This document shows, piece by piece, positions 11,330 through 23,035 of a stretch of 64,000 nt of DNA; the stretch's first letter is position 1; the number at the start of each line of letters is the position of its first letter. A program made the translations under genes and the position numbers. Source of the stretch: Protopterus annectens (lineage: Eukaryota > Chordata > Ceratodontiformes > Protopteridae). Below the pieces are notes generated by a model. The model ran no database searches, was not told the DNA's origin, and was given only the letters and a program-made list of their open reading frames with translations. The stretch is from positions 698,369,894-698,433,893 of the forward strand of contig NC_056750.1 of NCBI RefSeq assembly GCF_019279795.1, given 5' to 3'.

Positions 11330-12560
11330 TCAGTACCAATATAGTGTCCTCCTGTGATATTACTGGTCCACATCATGTAACCTCCTTCCCTTCTCTTCTG
11401 CCTTCCTGAAAGTGGACATGCAGTTTACCATGCTCGTCTTCATAGCAGTTCCTTAGCACCTCTCTTAACCTTCATTACCACTGAGGTATTTACTTTTTGC
11501 ATGGCTTCCAGACCTGAAAACAGTATTCCAGGTGCACACTCAGCAGTACCCTGTATTGTGTTAATAATGGAACCTTACCTTCCATGACGTCATCCCTCCA
11601 GGAATACAGATCACAACTGACATTTACTGTTTCTCTTTTGTTCTTTCCTTATGTTCCTGAGGTTTAACCCTGCCATAACTACAACTGCTAATTCTGTTAG
11701 CTTCTCTGTGGGTCTGGATTTTATTTGTCTGTTCTGGTAATTTACTTCTTAGCTGTTATTCCTACATTATATTTTTTCCTGTTGAGCTTTAGTCAGTACC
11801 TTTCTACTCAAACACCTAGCTTTTTTAGATTAATCTTTAAGTCTGCTCTCAATTCCTTATGTATACTTGATATTTAACAATGATTTTATTGTGATTCGTA
11901 AAGAGTCTGATCCCCTCCAAAATGCCCAGTGTTTTGCCAGACAAAATTATGTTAAACTGTGCCAGTCACATAACCACTTCCTATGTTATTCTTGTGCCAG
12001 GAATCCTGCCACCAGATAATTTCTACCTCTTCCCTTCCACGCACTTCCATATCCATCTAAACCTAAACTTGTATCTAAAAACTAGTGTATTAAAAACAAT
12101 TAGAATGAGCCTACCAATGTGTCTAAAAATAAAGCAACATTCATAAAAGTTAAGGTGTTTCATTTTTTAAATCAACAAAACTTCATCATAATTAACCATT
12201 CATTCAAAAATGCATACTTCACATGCATTGATTCTTGCTAAACTTATAACTTCAATTTTGCTTAAAATTATAATGACCAATCAAAAGCCTTAGTGAAATC
12301 CACCTAGAAAAGATCACTTTTCTTTTGTCTACTCTCTCTTATCAGTCAGTTAAAGAACTATAGCAATTTCATCTGGGATGTAAATTGCCTTAAAGTAAAC
12401 CCACGCTGGTTGTTGTCAGCTTTTGTCTTCTAGGTAACTAGCAAATCTTTCTTTGTGGATCTTTTCAATAACTTTTCTACAACTGAGGTTTAGTTGCAGG
12501 ATTGCTGTTTGCCCATTGCTGGTATTACAGTATCACCATTATGCATCTTCTATCACATGG
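11330..12560 (-). pseudogene. Ancient CR1/L2-superfamily LINE ORF2 fragment
   Basis: Read on the minus strand, two islands look like a jockey-superfamily reverse transcriptase. Around 12,340-12,500 it gives TSVVEKVIEKIHKERF and then YLED, matching the fingers region (T-S-x-V-x-K-x-x-E-K-I). Around 11,540-11,560 it gives LEYCFQVWKP, the conserved L-E-Y-x-x-x-V-W-x-P stretch near the end of such proteins. The order and spacing (about 800 bp) fit one element. Between them no clear YADD box could be read. Many stops indicate great age. The clade (CR1, L3 or L2) cannot be settled by eye. Confidence 0.5.
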
Positions 12561-15500
12561 GATTATACCTGCTAAAGGTGACCTGCTTATCAGAGGTATG
12601 AATAGTTCTGATTGCACTATTTTTGGCTTTTTGAGTTTATTAAGTCAAAGGACTTGATTCTATCTGAATGCAAATTTTTCTTCTATTCCTTCTCTCTTTC
12701 TCTTTGCTTTTCTCCAGTTCCACTTTCCTTATGATTATTCATCTTTCCTTTACATGCTGGTTTTCATTTTCTCTCTCCCCCTGGGGAATATTAATGCAAA
12801 AAAAAAGAAGAAATGCTGTTAATATTTTCATACTTTATTACTTCATCCATATTAATTCCCACCTTTTGTTCAATACTATCTGCAGAGGTCTTTTTGTCCT
12901 TCCTTTAACGCCTTTGTTCTGTTTCTGTCCGTCTCCATTATTGTCTTATCTGATATAGCTTGACTGCTGCATTCGCTCTTTTCTTCCTTTCCCCTTCATG
13001 TATGTCCATTCCATTAGGGAATGATCATGTCACTCATGAGCCATGTGCTTTCTTTAAGTCCTTGTTTTGTAACCTTACCTCTGTTTCTTTCCTTATACTT
13101 TCTGTGTTTTATTCCACTCTTCCAGGCCATTACTGAATCCTTTATTTTATTATTTTGCCAACACCACCCCATAGCTCATTAACACAGATTTGGCCCATAA
13201 CCTGTTTTCCAAAGCAATAATTGTTTAGCAAAGCATGCCATCACCACTGATTGCTAGTGCTACTCTAACGTAAATTCATTTTTTTACAGCAATATATGGA
13301 GAATCCTATTGTTTCAGTGGTTTCTCATTCATTCTGTATAAATTCATCTTTGCTGAAGCAGCTGGGTCAAGCTGGGGGAAGAGCAAGTTCCACCAGTATG
13401 AAGTAAATGCCCCAGAGGGGAATATGACATGTGACAGAAGGTTTAAGGAGCAAGGCAACTTTCAAAAAGGTCTTAAGCACTGTAAAATAAACCAGGTCTA
13501 ACCAAAATGAAAAATATAGCTATCACAAACACAATTTAAGACTGGCCCGAGTCACCAAGTCCAAGGTTGAATGAAAAAGCTGCATCTCAAAAGTTCTTAC
13601 ATATTCTAACACAGGCTAGAGACATGGACCTTTACCAGAATAAAGGTTAGAAATGGCAGCTGGACTTTGTTGGATGAATAACTAAGGTTTGTGTCAAATG
13701 TTTCTGGGAGATACCTGGAAACCTACACGTCTGAGGCCAAAAATCAGGTCTACATTTTGTACAGGTGTACAAATAGTGGTAATATATGAGTTGTTTATGT
13801 CGCATTCTTTTAGTAGGTCACATCTGTGGGATAAAATGGCAGAGGTTGTCCTAATGGAAAATACTGCTAAGCTGGTTATCTAAAGAGTCTGAATAACTAG
13901 GCATTTACTTTGGTTAGAGATCTGACTGGGTCTTTCTAGATGGGTGTCTTATACTCTGATATGGAGAAAGATGAAGGGGAAATTTTTAAAGAAAGGGCTG
14001 TAGCATGAAAAAAGACAAAATTTCTTTGTCAGATTTGTATATTGGAATAATTCACTTACTGAACAAAATTCACTGTCTGAGGAAATGGGGACAAACAAAG
14101 AGAAAACCCAGAAGCCAGTGTCAAACTAGGGTATCATGCACTCTGCCACTGAGTGGCAGGGATCAGGAAACTTTTTTTCTTTATCTTTTTCCTCCCTGTG
14201 CCTGCCACCCATACAATCAACCCTTAACCAGCTGACCCATTCGATCCACACTGGATGAAATCTGCACAAGGCCATTACACAGGAAGCCATCAGGGTTTTG
14301 CTGGCCTGCCCATCCCCCATCCTAGTGACAGTATTATGACAGCATCCAGAACGCTGCATTCATGGACTCATGGATGTTTCCATCCGTGCACTAATTTATG
14401 ACTACAAATCACCACCTCACTGCTGGTGGACCGGCACATCCAGAAATTTATGCTGTCTTTGTCATGACACATCATCCACAGCCAGTGTCAGCACTGCATC
14501 AAACCAAGCTGCTATCCTTACCACCATGAAGGTAGAGCCAGCATTAGTAATTTACACTGATGTTACTCACCAGCTTTTTCAGCTTCTGGATTGATGCTCA
14601 ATCCTAGTCCATCTGGATTATGCTCTGGGATTCATCCTCTTGTTCCATATAGTGGGACAGGGGTTATATTTACAATACTTGGTACTGTCTGAGGAACCAA
14701 AGAAATCAGAAATTGAAAATCTCCATGGCCATGGACTGAACACAATCACTGCTCTTGAGTATGCACTCTGCCTGCTTAGTAATTAGATTTCCCTGGGATA
14801 TGTAACTGAACTAAAAAGTACAACCCCATACCTTCAGTGTTTGTCTGAATAACAAGTAGGGGCACTCCCCAATCCGTCTTGCTGGTAAAAAAAAAAATTA
14901 CCGTATTGAGTAACTGGATAGAGATATAACTGTGGGGAAGAAACTGCTGGAATATGCATTAGGAAAGAAGAAGCATTTTCATCTCCAAGATACTGGTGTT
15001 TAAGGTGCACTTGTAATCAGAGAACACTCCTTTTATTGCCATTCTTCTGCAATGACCCCCCCTCTCCCACCTGAGGACTGATGCATGTGCTCTGAAAATG
15101 TCCACTTGAGTCTCCAGAGTTAGTGGCCTTCCATCAGTAGGTGTGCCGGTGCAGACCGCCATACTAAATCACACATCTTGTAGACCTTTAGCTATTTGAT
15201 TGTGACATCCAGAAGATTGTTCCTTCTTCCATGAGAGTTTACTAGAGACTTTTATATGATACTGGGCATTACTTAGTATAATAAGATTTTGCACCATTAA
15301 TGTCAAGTCACTGAGACATGTATTGTCTAAGGGAAATGTCCAAAACCAACAGCAGATGAACTGCATTCATTATTTCTTAAATTATCACTTGGATCAAAAG
15401 TACCCAACAGCTCTTGGCATATAGTTAACAGCCACTTAAAGTCAACACCCAAACTGGGAGAATGGGAGATTTTTTACACTGTTCACTGTAACCTATAAGG

Positions 15501-16912
15501 ACTGAAACACGTGAAGCAAGCACTGCCTTTGAATGGCAAGACCATCTCTGAACAGCAGTTATCAGTCAGTTATCTAATTAAGGAGTCTGTCCAGCATCTA
15601 GCAACCTCAAGTGAGATGGTACTGTTGGCAAATACACTTCATGGACAGCCTAAAATCTGAGATGAAATGAATGCAGAGAGACTGAAACTAGCAATTATTG
15701 GTTTCTACATGTAAGTGAATGGAATGGATTAATCTTCTTGACTGTTTTGTACTTCTTGCATCTCTCCAACTCAAGAGACTCTTCAGGCCTGAAGGAGTAT
15801 GGGACAATGCGTAAGAGCCTAATTATTTCATGAAGTATCACATATTCGAAAAAACAGCAGCCTGAGCTGGAGTACTTTGCAGAAAAGTAGACATCTCTCT
15901 TGTAGTGAATGATATTGGAGCATCAGTAACATGGGTACATGTGACTAAAATCTAGTGCACAGTTTCCTTGGTGGGTAAGACCTGCACCTAAAGCTGTAAC
16001 AGCATGGAAAACTGACATCAGCAAAGCAAGCATCACCAGATGCTGATATGACCCCTCACTGGTCATTGTCGGTGTTGATGCTTGCAGAGAGTGCTACAAC
16101 ACATCATCCATTATTTGTGGAATCCTTATCATAGTCTGACTTTGGTGTCCTAGAAGGTGAGGAACAATAAGATGCCTAAACAAAGAATATATAAATATTA
16201 ACTGAAAATGTCTGACTGGCACCAATGGTAGGTCCCATTAATATCAATGTTCCAGAGGAGTGAGTAACGCCCTTCCATGAGGGTGGGATTAACTAAATAA
16301 ATGTAGCAACATGAGAAATTACCTTCACCCTGTTAGGTAGTAAAAACCAAGTTTCATAAAATAATTTTATTGAACATTAAACTAGTCAAGTTTAAAAAAG
16401 GCCACCTAATCTCAGTCTAACAATCTTTATAGAGATTGAATAGCTGGCCCTGGGAATGGTTGACTCTTTCTCTTTCTTGAATGGTCCACAGATTCTTGAA
16501 ATCTTCTCATTTGAGGGCCTTGCTGCTGTGCAGACCTTGGGTTTAGTTGGTCCCCTTTCAGGAAAAGTGGACTAGTAGGCACTGAGGCAGGGTGTTCTAT
16601 CTACCCTCTAGGGTCAACAGCAAATTCTTGTTGTGCTGTACCTGTGATACAAGAAAATTAAAAAGCAAACAAAACTTTTGGCTCAAAGCTCAGTGTTCAA
16701 GCCTTAAAATCCAGTCCTAAAAGGATTCACTTGTAGCTAGTGTGTTCTTTTGAAAGCTTTTATTGTGATCTCTTAAGGCAAGCTTCCCAACTTAGTAAGA
16801 GGTTCTTAAGAGTGCATGGACTATACCCCAGAGATTTTCAATCACAGAGCAGGCATGTATTTAACCGATTAAAGGTAATATGCACTAAGGCTCTTCATGA
16901 TAAATATGCTAA
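12561..16912. other. Long unrecognised stretch
   Basis: About 4.3 kb in which no protein domain, RNA gene or convincing repeat was recognised. A pyrimidine-rich patch lies at 12,670-12,790. Open frames (for example 13,689-13,883, 14,126-14,359 and 14,959-15,162) are short and uncorroborated. It may be intergenic or intronic DNA with very old transposon scraps. Confidence 0.4.
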
Positions 16913-17198
16913 CATTAAATACTGATAAAATTCTTAATAAACATGTAGATGTTGGGCCTTGTAGCAGAGCTCCTGCAATATTGAGGTCAGATTTAGTGAT
17001 CGCAGGCTATTAAATACTGACAACATTATCTGTATACTTGTAGGAGTAGTGCCTTCTGGCAGAGCTTCTACAATATCAAGGACAGATGTAGTGACCACAG
17101 GCTATTAAGCACTGAAAAAATTCTCAGTAATCTTGTAGGTGCGGGACTTTGTGGCAGAATTCCTGCAGTATTGAGGTCAGATGTAGTGACCTCAGGCT
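16913..17198. repeat. 95-bp minisatellite, three units
   Basis: Three diverged head-to-tail copies start at 16,913, 17,009 and 17,104, each beginning ATTAA(A/G)(T/C)ACTGA and ending ...GTGA(C/T)C(G/A/T)CAGGCT. Each has a central GGCAGAGCTYCTRCAATAT-like block followed by GGTCAGATGTAGTGA. Period is 95-96 bp with roughly 20-25% divergence between neighbours. The array stops directly before an L2-like reverse-transcriptase fragment. Confidence 0.85.
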
Positions 17199-17239
17199 CT
17201 GCTCTATGAAGGAAGATAGTGACTGGGTGTAAGTAAACC

Positions 17240-17900
17240 ACACAATACTCTTTACTTCCTTCATTAATTCAGGCCGCACTCCACCTGCTAGAGATTGCCT
17301 TAAATGCCACCTCAGTAATAGAAAATTTGAAGCAAAACTGGGTTCTTCTTTGCAAGAATACTCTCCACTCAAATAAGGAGTTCCTCATGGATCTATTCTC
17401 ACTCCACTTTTACTTTTTGTTAAACTACTTTACAATTTCCAACATAACATTCTAGTCCATGTTGACAGTATTTTTACAACTCTTGAGACAAACCACACAC
17501 AATAAAAGTGCTTCTGTGTTTGAGCGAGATACCTCAGCCAGTACCTCTCAACTGTTCAGAACTTTGCAGAATGTCAAGATGTCTGCTTCAAGGTTCATGT
17601 GTTTCTCAGGAAATGTGTTGCTCTCTGGCAAATTGCTGAAGCTTTAAATCATTAAATAATGACATCTGAATTTCAGTCTTCACATCCTTCAGAAATTTCA
17701 TGCTAGTGCAAAACATGCTAGTCTATCATTTTTCTAAGTTTATAAGGGTAATATTAAAAATCTGTCCCTGTTTTCAGGTATTTGTCTACCCATTATTTTT
17801 GAGTTTGTCCAGAATTCTTGCACTAAGACTTTGTGAGATATGTCATTTATGTCTGTACATAGTTTTCCTGGCTACAGAATAAATACTCATTTACTTCTTA
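17240..17900 (+). pseudogene. L2/Rex1-like LINE reverse transcriptase fragment
   Basis: Conceptual translation of 17,260-17,450 gives CLKCHLSNRKFEAKLGSS, then a G-V-P-H-G-S-I-L-T-P-L-L-L-F box, the conserved G-V-P-Q-G-S-x-L-G-P-L-L-F of L2-type LINEs. The piece around 17,700-17,800 (VYHFSKFIRVILKICPCF) resembles the downstream F-x-L-x-x-I-x-K-I-R-P segment. The catalytic FADD box is not readable. Heavily mutated and probably old. Clade assignment inside the L2/CR1/Rex group is tentative. Confidence 0.55.
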
Positions 17901-19210
17901 ACCCCTACAAAATAAAAGCTATGAAATCTATCACTGTCGCTTTTTATCCCCCTGAATGAGGAGCATTATAGGAAAATGCAAATTTTTCTCATGTAAGGAC
18001 ATCTGCAAATTGGATCCACCTCCCAAAAAGTTTTGCCATCTTAAAAAATTGCTGTTAACTCTGTTTTATTACCCTTGATCTTCAATGAGAAACTGCTATT
18101 TTGCCCTTTCAAAAAATAAAAAAAATGGTTAACCATTAAACAGAGTTGTAACCTGAAAACGGGATCCCTGCTTTGCAAACTACTTGTATTGGAGTCCTTT
18201 CCTTTATATTTTGGTAAGAAAATGAAATACCAGCTGAGATCTTCACCCATAAACACCCTGTCTCACTAAACCACTTTCACAAAGCTTCATGAATGCAACA
18301 AAGAGTTTTTTTTTTTAGCAGCCAAAATGGGGGATTCCATTCCTTCTAACAATAAAGACATTGACTCTTAATCATTATTAGAACTGCTTTAAAACATCGC
18401 CATAACCAAATCTGCCAAACTATAAATGTTAATTTAGGAATCACTTCAAATGAGACTTTCACTAAATTTACACTTGGTCCAAAACACACACAAACAATTG
18501 CCTTAATTTTTCATTTGTGCATCCAGTGAAATGCCATTTTCATCATGTTTTTCTGCAGTGTTGCTACTTGTATTTTCTGATCTCACAGTCTAGGTGTGTA
18601 AGAAGTTTATTGGGATAAGCGCTATGCTACAGTAAACAAAATAAATAAATAAAACAAATGACTGAATGAATGAATGAATCAGTAAATATATGCTATATCT
18701 CTCTGCATTAACTTAGAATGGCAGCATAGTGAATTGGTGGCTTCTAAGAATGTTTTTGAAGACAGTCAATGATACATTTTCACTAATTCACATCAATGTG
18801 TGTTAAAGTATCAGCTCTCAGGATGAATTTTGTGGCATATTTAAACCTTCTTCCACACAAGGTACCTAGATTGTAATTTATTTTATGCCTTCTAGTTGTA
18901 GTTCTTAGGATCCTAACACCAACCGTGAAAACATCATCTGGCTGTTCACTTGCCACAGTGCTCTTTTTTTTCTGGCTGGCCTATACAGCTACTAAGGTGT
19001 GATGACAATAAGGCTGTCTAATGGTACAGTTTAGCTTCCATCGCCCTCCTAATGCAAACATAATATGTTTAAATATGGAATCTGAGATACTTATGTATAT
19101 AGAAAATAAAATTGTAAATATAAAATTACACAAATAAACAAAGGTGCTGAAATAAATTATAGTGGCATCACAGATTAAAATATGTCCAGCAGTTTAGACA
19201 GCATGTGGAC
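17901..19210. other. Unrecognised AT-rich sequence with short simple repeats
   Basis: No gene recognised. Simple repeats include aataaataaataaa at about 18,642 and a gaat tetranucleotide run at about 18,664-18,680. A few scattered minus-strand residues near 18,850-18,950 are faintly LINE-like but not enough for a call. Confidence 0.4.
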
Positions 19211-19214
19211 ATTG

Positions 19215-19330
19215 TTAATGAGCTGATTCTGGTAGCCAGGGGTACAGGATTTGATGCCTTCCTCCTTTATCCACCTGCTCTGTGACTCTAAGCAAGCCAT
19301 AAAGTAGACAGTATGCCCAGGTCACCCATG
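19215..19330 (+). repeat. MIR/CORE-SINE-like fragment
   Basis: The stretch contains GGTAGCCAGGGGTACAGGATTTGATGCC-type sequence followed by GCTCTGTGACTCTAAGCAAG, similar to the core of mammalian-type MIR elements (ctgtgtgaccttgggcaag). It is short and diverged, and could be chance. Confidence 0.35.
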
Positions 19331-20230
19331 AAAATGAACATTTAGTCAGGTGAGCTTACCTGGTTAACAAATGTATAAAGCAAAATGACAGGCTCTTATC
19401 TATGTTTCGATGTACAGGCTGTCCAGGTTGGCAAACAGACCATTAAAAAAAGCAAATTTGCACAAAAAAAGAAAAACATACAAGTCATTGCTGAAGGCAA
19501 TAGACTAAAAGAAATGCAACCACCACCTATTGATTACTGAATCTGAATGACAAATGACAGATGCAGTCTTAGTATATCCGTTGATGTGTTAAAGGTCTGT
19601 ACTTCAAGAGTCTTAAGATGGGCCCTTTGTTAAGGTTATACTTTCTCTGAATGTGTCAGAGTTGTCCATGCGCTGGATACATAAACATGTTCATCCCAGG
19701 ATGACATCAGTTTGTACCCTAGACAGAAACCGTCAAATCAAGAAATAATGAAATAGGTTGGTCACTGTATTATTAAAGCAGTTAATATAGCACATGCACT
19801 TGCACAAATCACACGTAACACCTTTACTGGCTGCTGAGAGTTGGACCGTGCATGCCCAGGGGAATGGCAGGAGGGGTTTTATCAGTCACGAAGAGGAGAC
19901 CTCTAGAGGGCCAACTCATGAGGAATGTAGCTGTTACATCTAATTATAAAGACCCGCTTTTATGACTCATATGTCTTGCTGAACTCCAACAGTACCACCT
20001 GGTAGAAAGAGCTGGAAGAGGGACCAAGACCAGGTTCAGATGGTCAAGTCTGACAGCACAGACTTCCTGAAAGTGCTTGAATTCCTCAAGCCCCAATCAA
20101 AGTAATAATGCTTACTAAGGATGGACACAGAGGATCAACAAGTCGCAGTGCAATTGTCTACAAATCTTGGTTAAGGTTTGGAAGCAGTCACTTCTTTATC
20201 AGTTTGGGCTTTGACACTACATTTGAAAAG
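19331..20230. other. Unrecognised sequence upstream of a PLE
   Basis: About 900 bp without recognisable coding or RNA features. The last part may belong to the 5' portion of the neighbouring PLE, but no RT motif could be read. Confidence 0.35.
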
Positions 20231-20960
20231 ATGTGGTTATCCAGCTGATAGTGAAATATAATGCAGCTGACATGGCCCCATGTTTGTCCCCCTTCATTGT
20301 TACAAGGGAATTTAGGTGCATATAGGAAGGGGACCTCTCCCTGTACACTTTGTAAGGGCTGTCAGTATATTGATAAGTCAAATACATTTTTACATCCAAT
20401 AACTGGTAAGGTATACACCCCAAGTTTATATGCTGATTGTTGTACTAAAAAATTAATTTATTTAGCTAAATGTTCATCTTGTACCTCATATTATGTGGGG
20501 AAAACTAACTGGATGTTTAAAGAATGTATTTTGCAGCACATGAGTGAGGTCAGGTTAAAGGCTAAACATAATTCTTTAGCCCAACATGTTAAGCTGAATC
20601 CTGGACATGCATTTTTATTTATGGCGTTACAAATACAATTTGAGAATAGAAGGGGTGATGATATTAAACACCAAACAGAATTAAGTGAATTAAATTGGAT
20701 AGCCGATCTGCAAGAAGTCCGGCAGCCAGGTTTAAATGGATGTATGCCTTTAAAACCCTTATTAAGGGGGTATTGGCTCCAATATTGATTTTTATTGGTT
20801 TTTAGTTATTTAAAATTGATTTTAGTTATATTAGTATATAGGATCTGAAGAAGAGCAGTGGCTTGAAAGTGCTTATCCATTTTGTTATTAATAAAAGTTT
20901 TTACTTTACCTGCTGTGGCGGCTCCAGTGTTTTTTTTGTATTACTTTTATTTTATTTTGC
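20231..20960 (+). pseudogene. Penelope-like element: Cys cluster, GIY-YIG endonuclease and 3' tail
   Basis: The open frame 20,261-20,788 (175 codons) carries the PLE C-terminus. It starts in the linker and gives CTLCKGCQYIDKSNTF (the Cys cluster), then LIYLAKCSSCTSYYVGKT (the GIY-YIG core with a CCHH-like Cys pair) and FKECILQHMSEVR, and ends with the characteristic PGLN and LLRGYW region. In the core, Y-Y-V-G replaces the usual Y-I-G and K replaces the catalytic arginine region, so activity is doubtful. Downstream, about 20,840-20,930, is the Neptune-type tail (CTGAAGAAG...CTTGAAAGTGCTT, then AATAAA). The RT portion is absent, so this is a 5'-truncated copy. Confidence 0.85.
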
Positions 20961-22611
20961 TACTACTGTGAGCCCATGATACTCCCATGGCTGTTATGGA
21001 TATAAATTTAATTGGCTGGCTGATCCTTTTAAACTGAGGAAATGTGTTCATATGAATATTTGATGCATTGAGAAATAGTCTCCGTTACTCTAAAGCTTTG
21101 CTGTTATTACAGTATTTTATATTAATTGTCAATATTCAGGTTTTTGCTGTTTTGTTGTGCTCCTGCTGAATTTTGTTTGACTGCTTCAGACTAGCTGTTT
21201 GTTGCGTTCCTTACTATTCATAGAATAAAAAGAATAAACCTTCATCTGTCTGCTGAATTAACTGCCAACCCTTTTATAGTGACACAATGATTCTGTCAAG
21301 GACTTTTTTAATTATAACCACTGCATATCTTGGTTTAATGGTGCTTACTGAACAACTAATTAATCTATGGAGACTGTTAACTATGTGGGATTCATTAGAT
21401 AAAGGAGTTTCTTCTCATAGATTTTCTATAGCTAATGAGATGCACACAACTACATGTACACACAACTACATACTAGTCAGTGAATAGTGCAAGTATTAAA
21501 CTTAAGCATACAGGATATAGTACATTCAAACAGTGTCCACTAAAGAATGCTGCTCAGGATTGTCAAGAGTAAAAGCTAATGAATTCAGGCTTAGTATAAA
21601 CTCAAAATTTTAACTTTCTGACAGTTTCCTAAACTACAAACAAATGCATACAGTTTTGTTGTTCAAGAAGAAGGGTAAATGATTTTTCTAATATTTGTTA
21701 GGAACTGAAATCTTTTATTAAACAAATGACATGATCAATATTAGAATGTTTGCAAGTGTGAAAATTTTAATTTTCCATTACTACTTTGTAGTGTAAAATA
21801 GCTAAATGCATCTCTCATACAAGTCAAAACGTGGATATTGCACTTTGTACTTTTGGGGTTCCTTCTACTATTTGTTTGTTTATTTATTTATTTACTTATT
21901 CATTTATTTACTTATTCATTCATTTATGTATCTTAATTGAGTAATCCTAGAGTAGTGAAAGCATTTTTTTGTTTTCCATCGGCTAACAGAAACCATAACT
22001 TTAAGTCTTGTTAAATATCTATAGGATTATAAAACTCACAGAATTAAGCACATTTTACTTCACCATGGTGTGTGATAATCCCTAAACTCAAGAAAGCTTC
22101 AGTGATTAAAAAAAATAATAATAATAATCTTATCAAATGTCAAGAAGGAACAATATGTTAATTAACTAAGTAGTCAGTGTGTGTTAACACTAAGAACATC
22201 TGCTCATGAGCTCACCCTTCTTTAGAATCATCTTCCTCTCCATGTAAAACAAAATACTTCCCTTACTCTGTTCAAATGTAATCTGGTTTAGCTCCATTCT
22301 TACTCAAGGATACACGTAACAGCTAAATGTTCTGCTCTTCTCTGGGTTATGCATAGTTTAAATACAGGGGCTAAAAACTTAATTCAAAAGACTCTCACTA
22401 ATCAATATACCTACTACCCTATGACCTGTGGGAACTGTTCAGATTAAGAATATTTGATACTGTTGAAATAAGCATCTGATATAAGAAAATGGTACAGGAT
22501 TTAGTATACACATTTCAGTAAGCACATTGTATCCTAGTACTTGGAGGGAAAAGGAAGAGAAACTATAATGGAAGAGATGCCAGACCTTCCCTGGAAGCAC
22601 ACAGATGCACG

Positions 22612-22612
<1 letters not shown>
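20961..22612. other. Unrecognised AT-rich sequence with simple repeats
   Basis: No gene recognised in about 1.65 kb. A TTTA/TTCATTTA-rich tract runs from about 21,870 to 21,930 and an aat run lies at about 22,110-22,128. Confidence 0.4.

Positions 22613-22672
<60 letters not shown>
22613..22672. repeat. (CA)n microsatellite
   Basis: About 30 CA units without interruption. Cys/Val or His/Thr runs in translated frames are artefacts. Confidence 0.97.
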
Positions 22673-22679
<7 letters not shown>

Positions 22680-22799
22680 TGATACTCACATACTACATGC
22701 TCACCAACGGGCAATTAGAAGGATCTCCATGCAGCCTAAGTATATGCAATGAACACACAGGAGGAGACTGGCACACTATGTAAAGAGTATAACATCAAA

Positions 22800-23035
22800 A
22801 AGGGGTCTTCCTACGCAAAAAGCAATTGCACAGCTCCACCACCATAAATTCCAAGCAGAAAAATACTGAGCCAGCAAACAGTGAGACTGGAATCAAATAA
22901 TATTTATTATTCCAGTATTAAAACAAATAACCAAACCAGTTTCGGCTGGTAACCAACAAAGCCTTCATCAGTGTGAACACTGATGAAGGCTGAGTTGGTT
23001 ACCAGCCGAAACTGGTTTGGTTGTTTTAACACTCT
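22800..23035. mobile_element. Inverted pair of Penelope-like 3' termini (foldback)
   Basis: A nearly perfect inverted repeat is centred at about 22,978: ACCAAACCAGTTTCGGCTGG on the left is repeated as its complement on the right, with 45-50 bp arms and only a few central bases. Extending left, the minus strand reads CTGATGAAGGC...CCGAAACTGG, then an AATAAATATT stretch and a tail to about 22,850. This is the layout of PLE 3' ends seen elsewhere in this window. PLEs often insert with inverted or tandem partial copies. No endonuclease or RT sequence remains. Confidence 0.6.

Noticed and set aside
13689-13883. RTE/CR1-type RT C-terminus at 13.5-13.9 kb
   Set aside because: A few residues resemble LINE sequence, but no conserved box could be read in any frame.
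16913-17198. CRISPR array
   Set aside because: Only three diverged 95-bp units without constant repeat and unique spacers, in eukaryotic DNA.
18840-18960. LINE C-terminal fragment on the minus strand
   Set aside because: A faint basic/aromatic pattern only, with no diagnostic motif.
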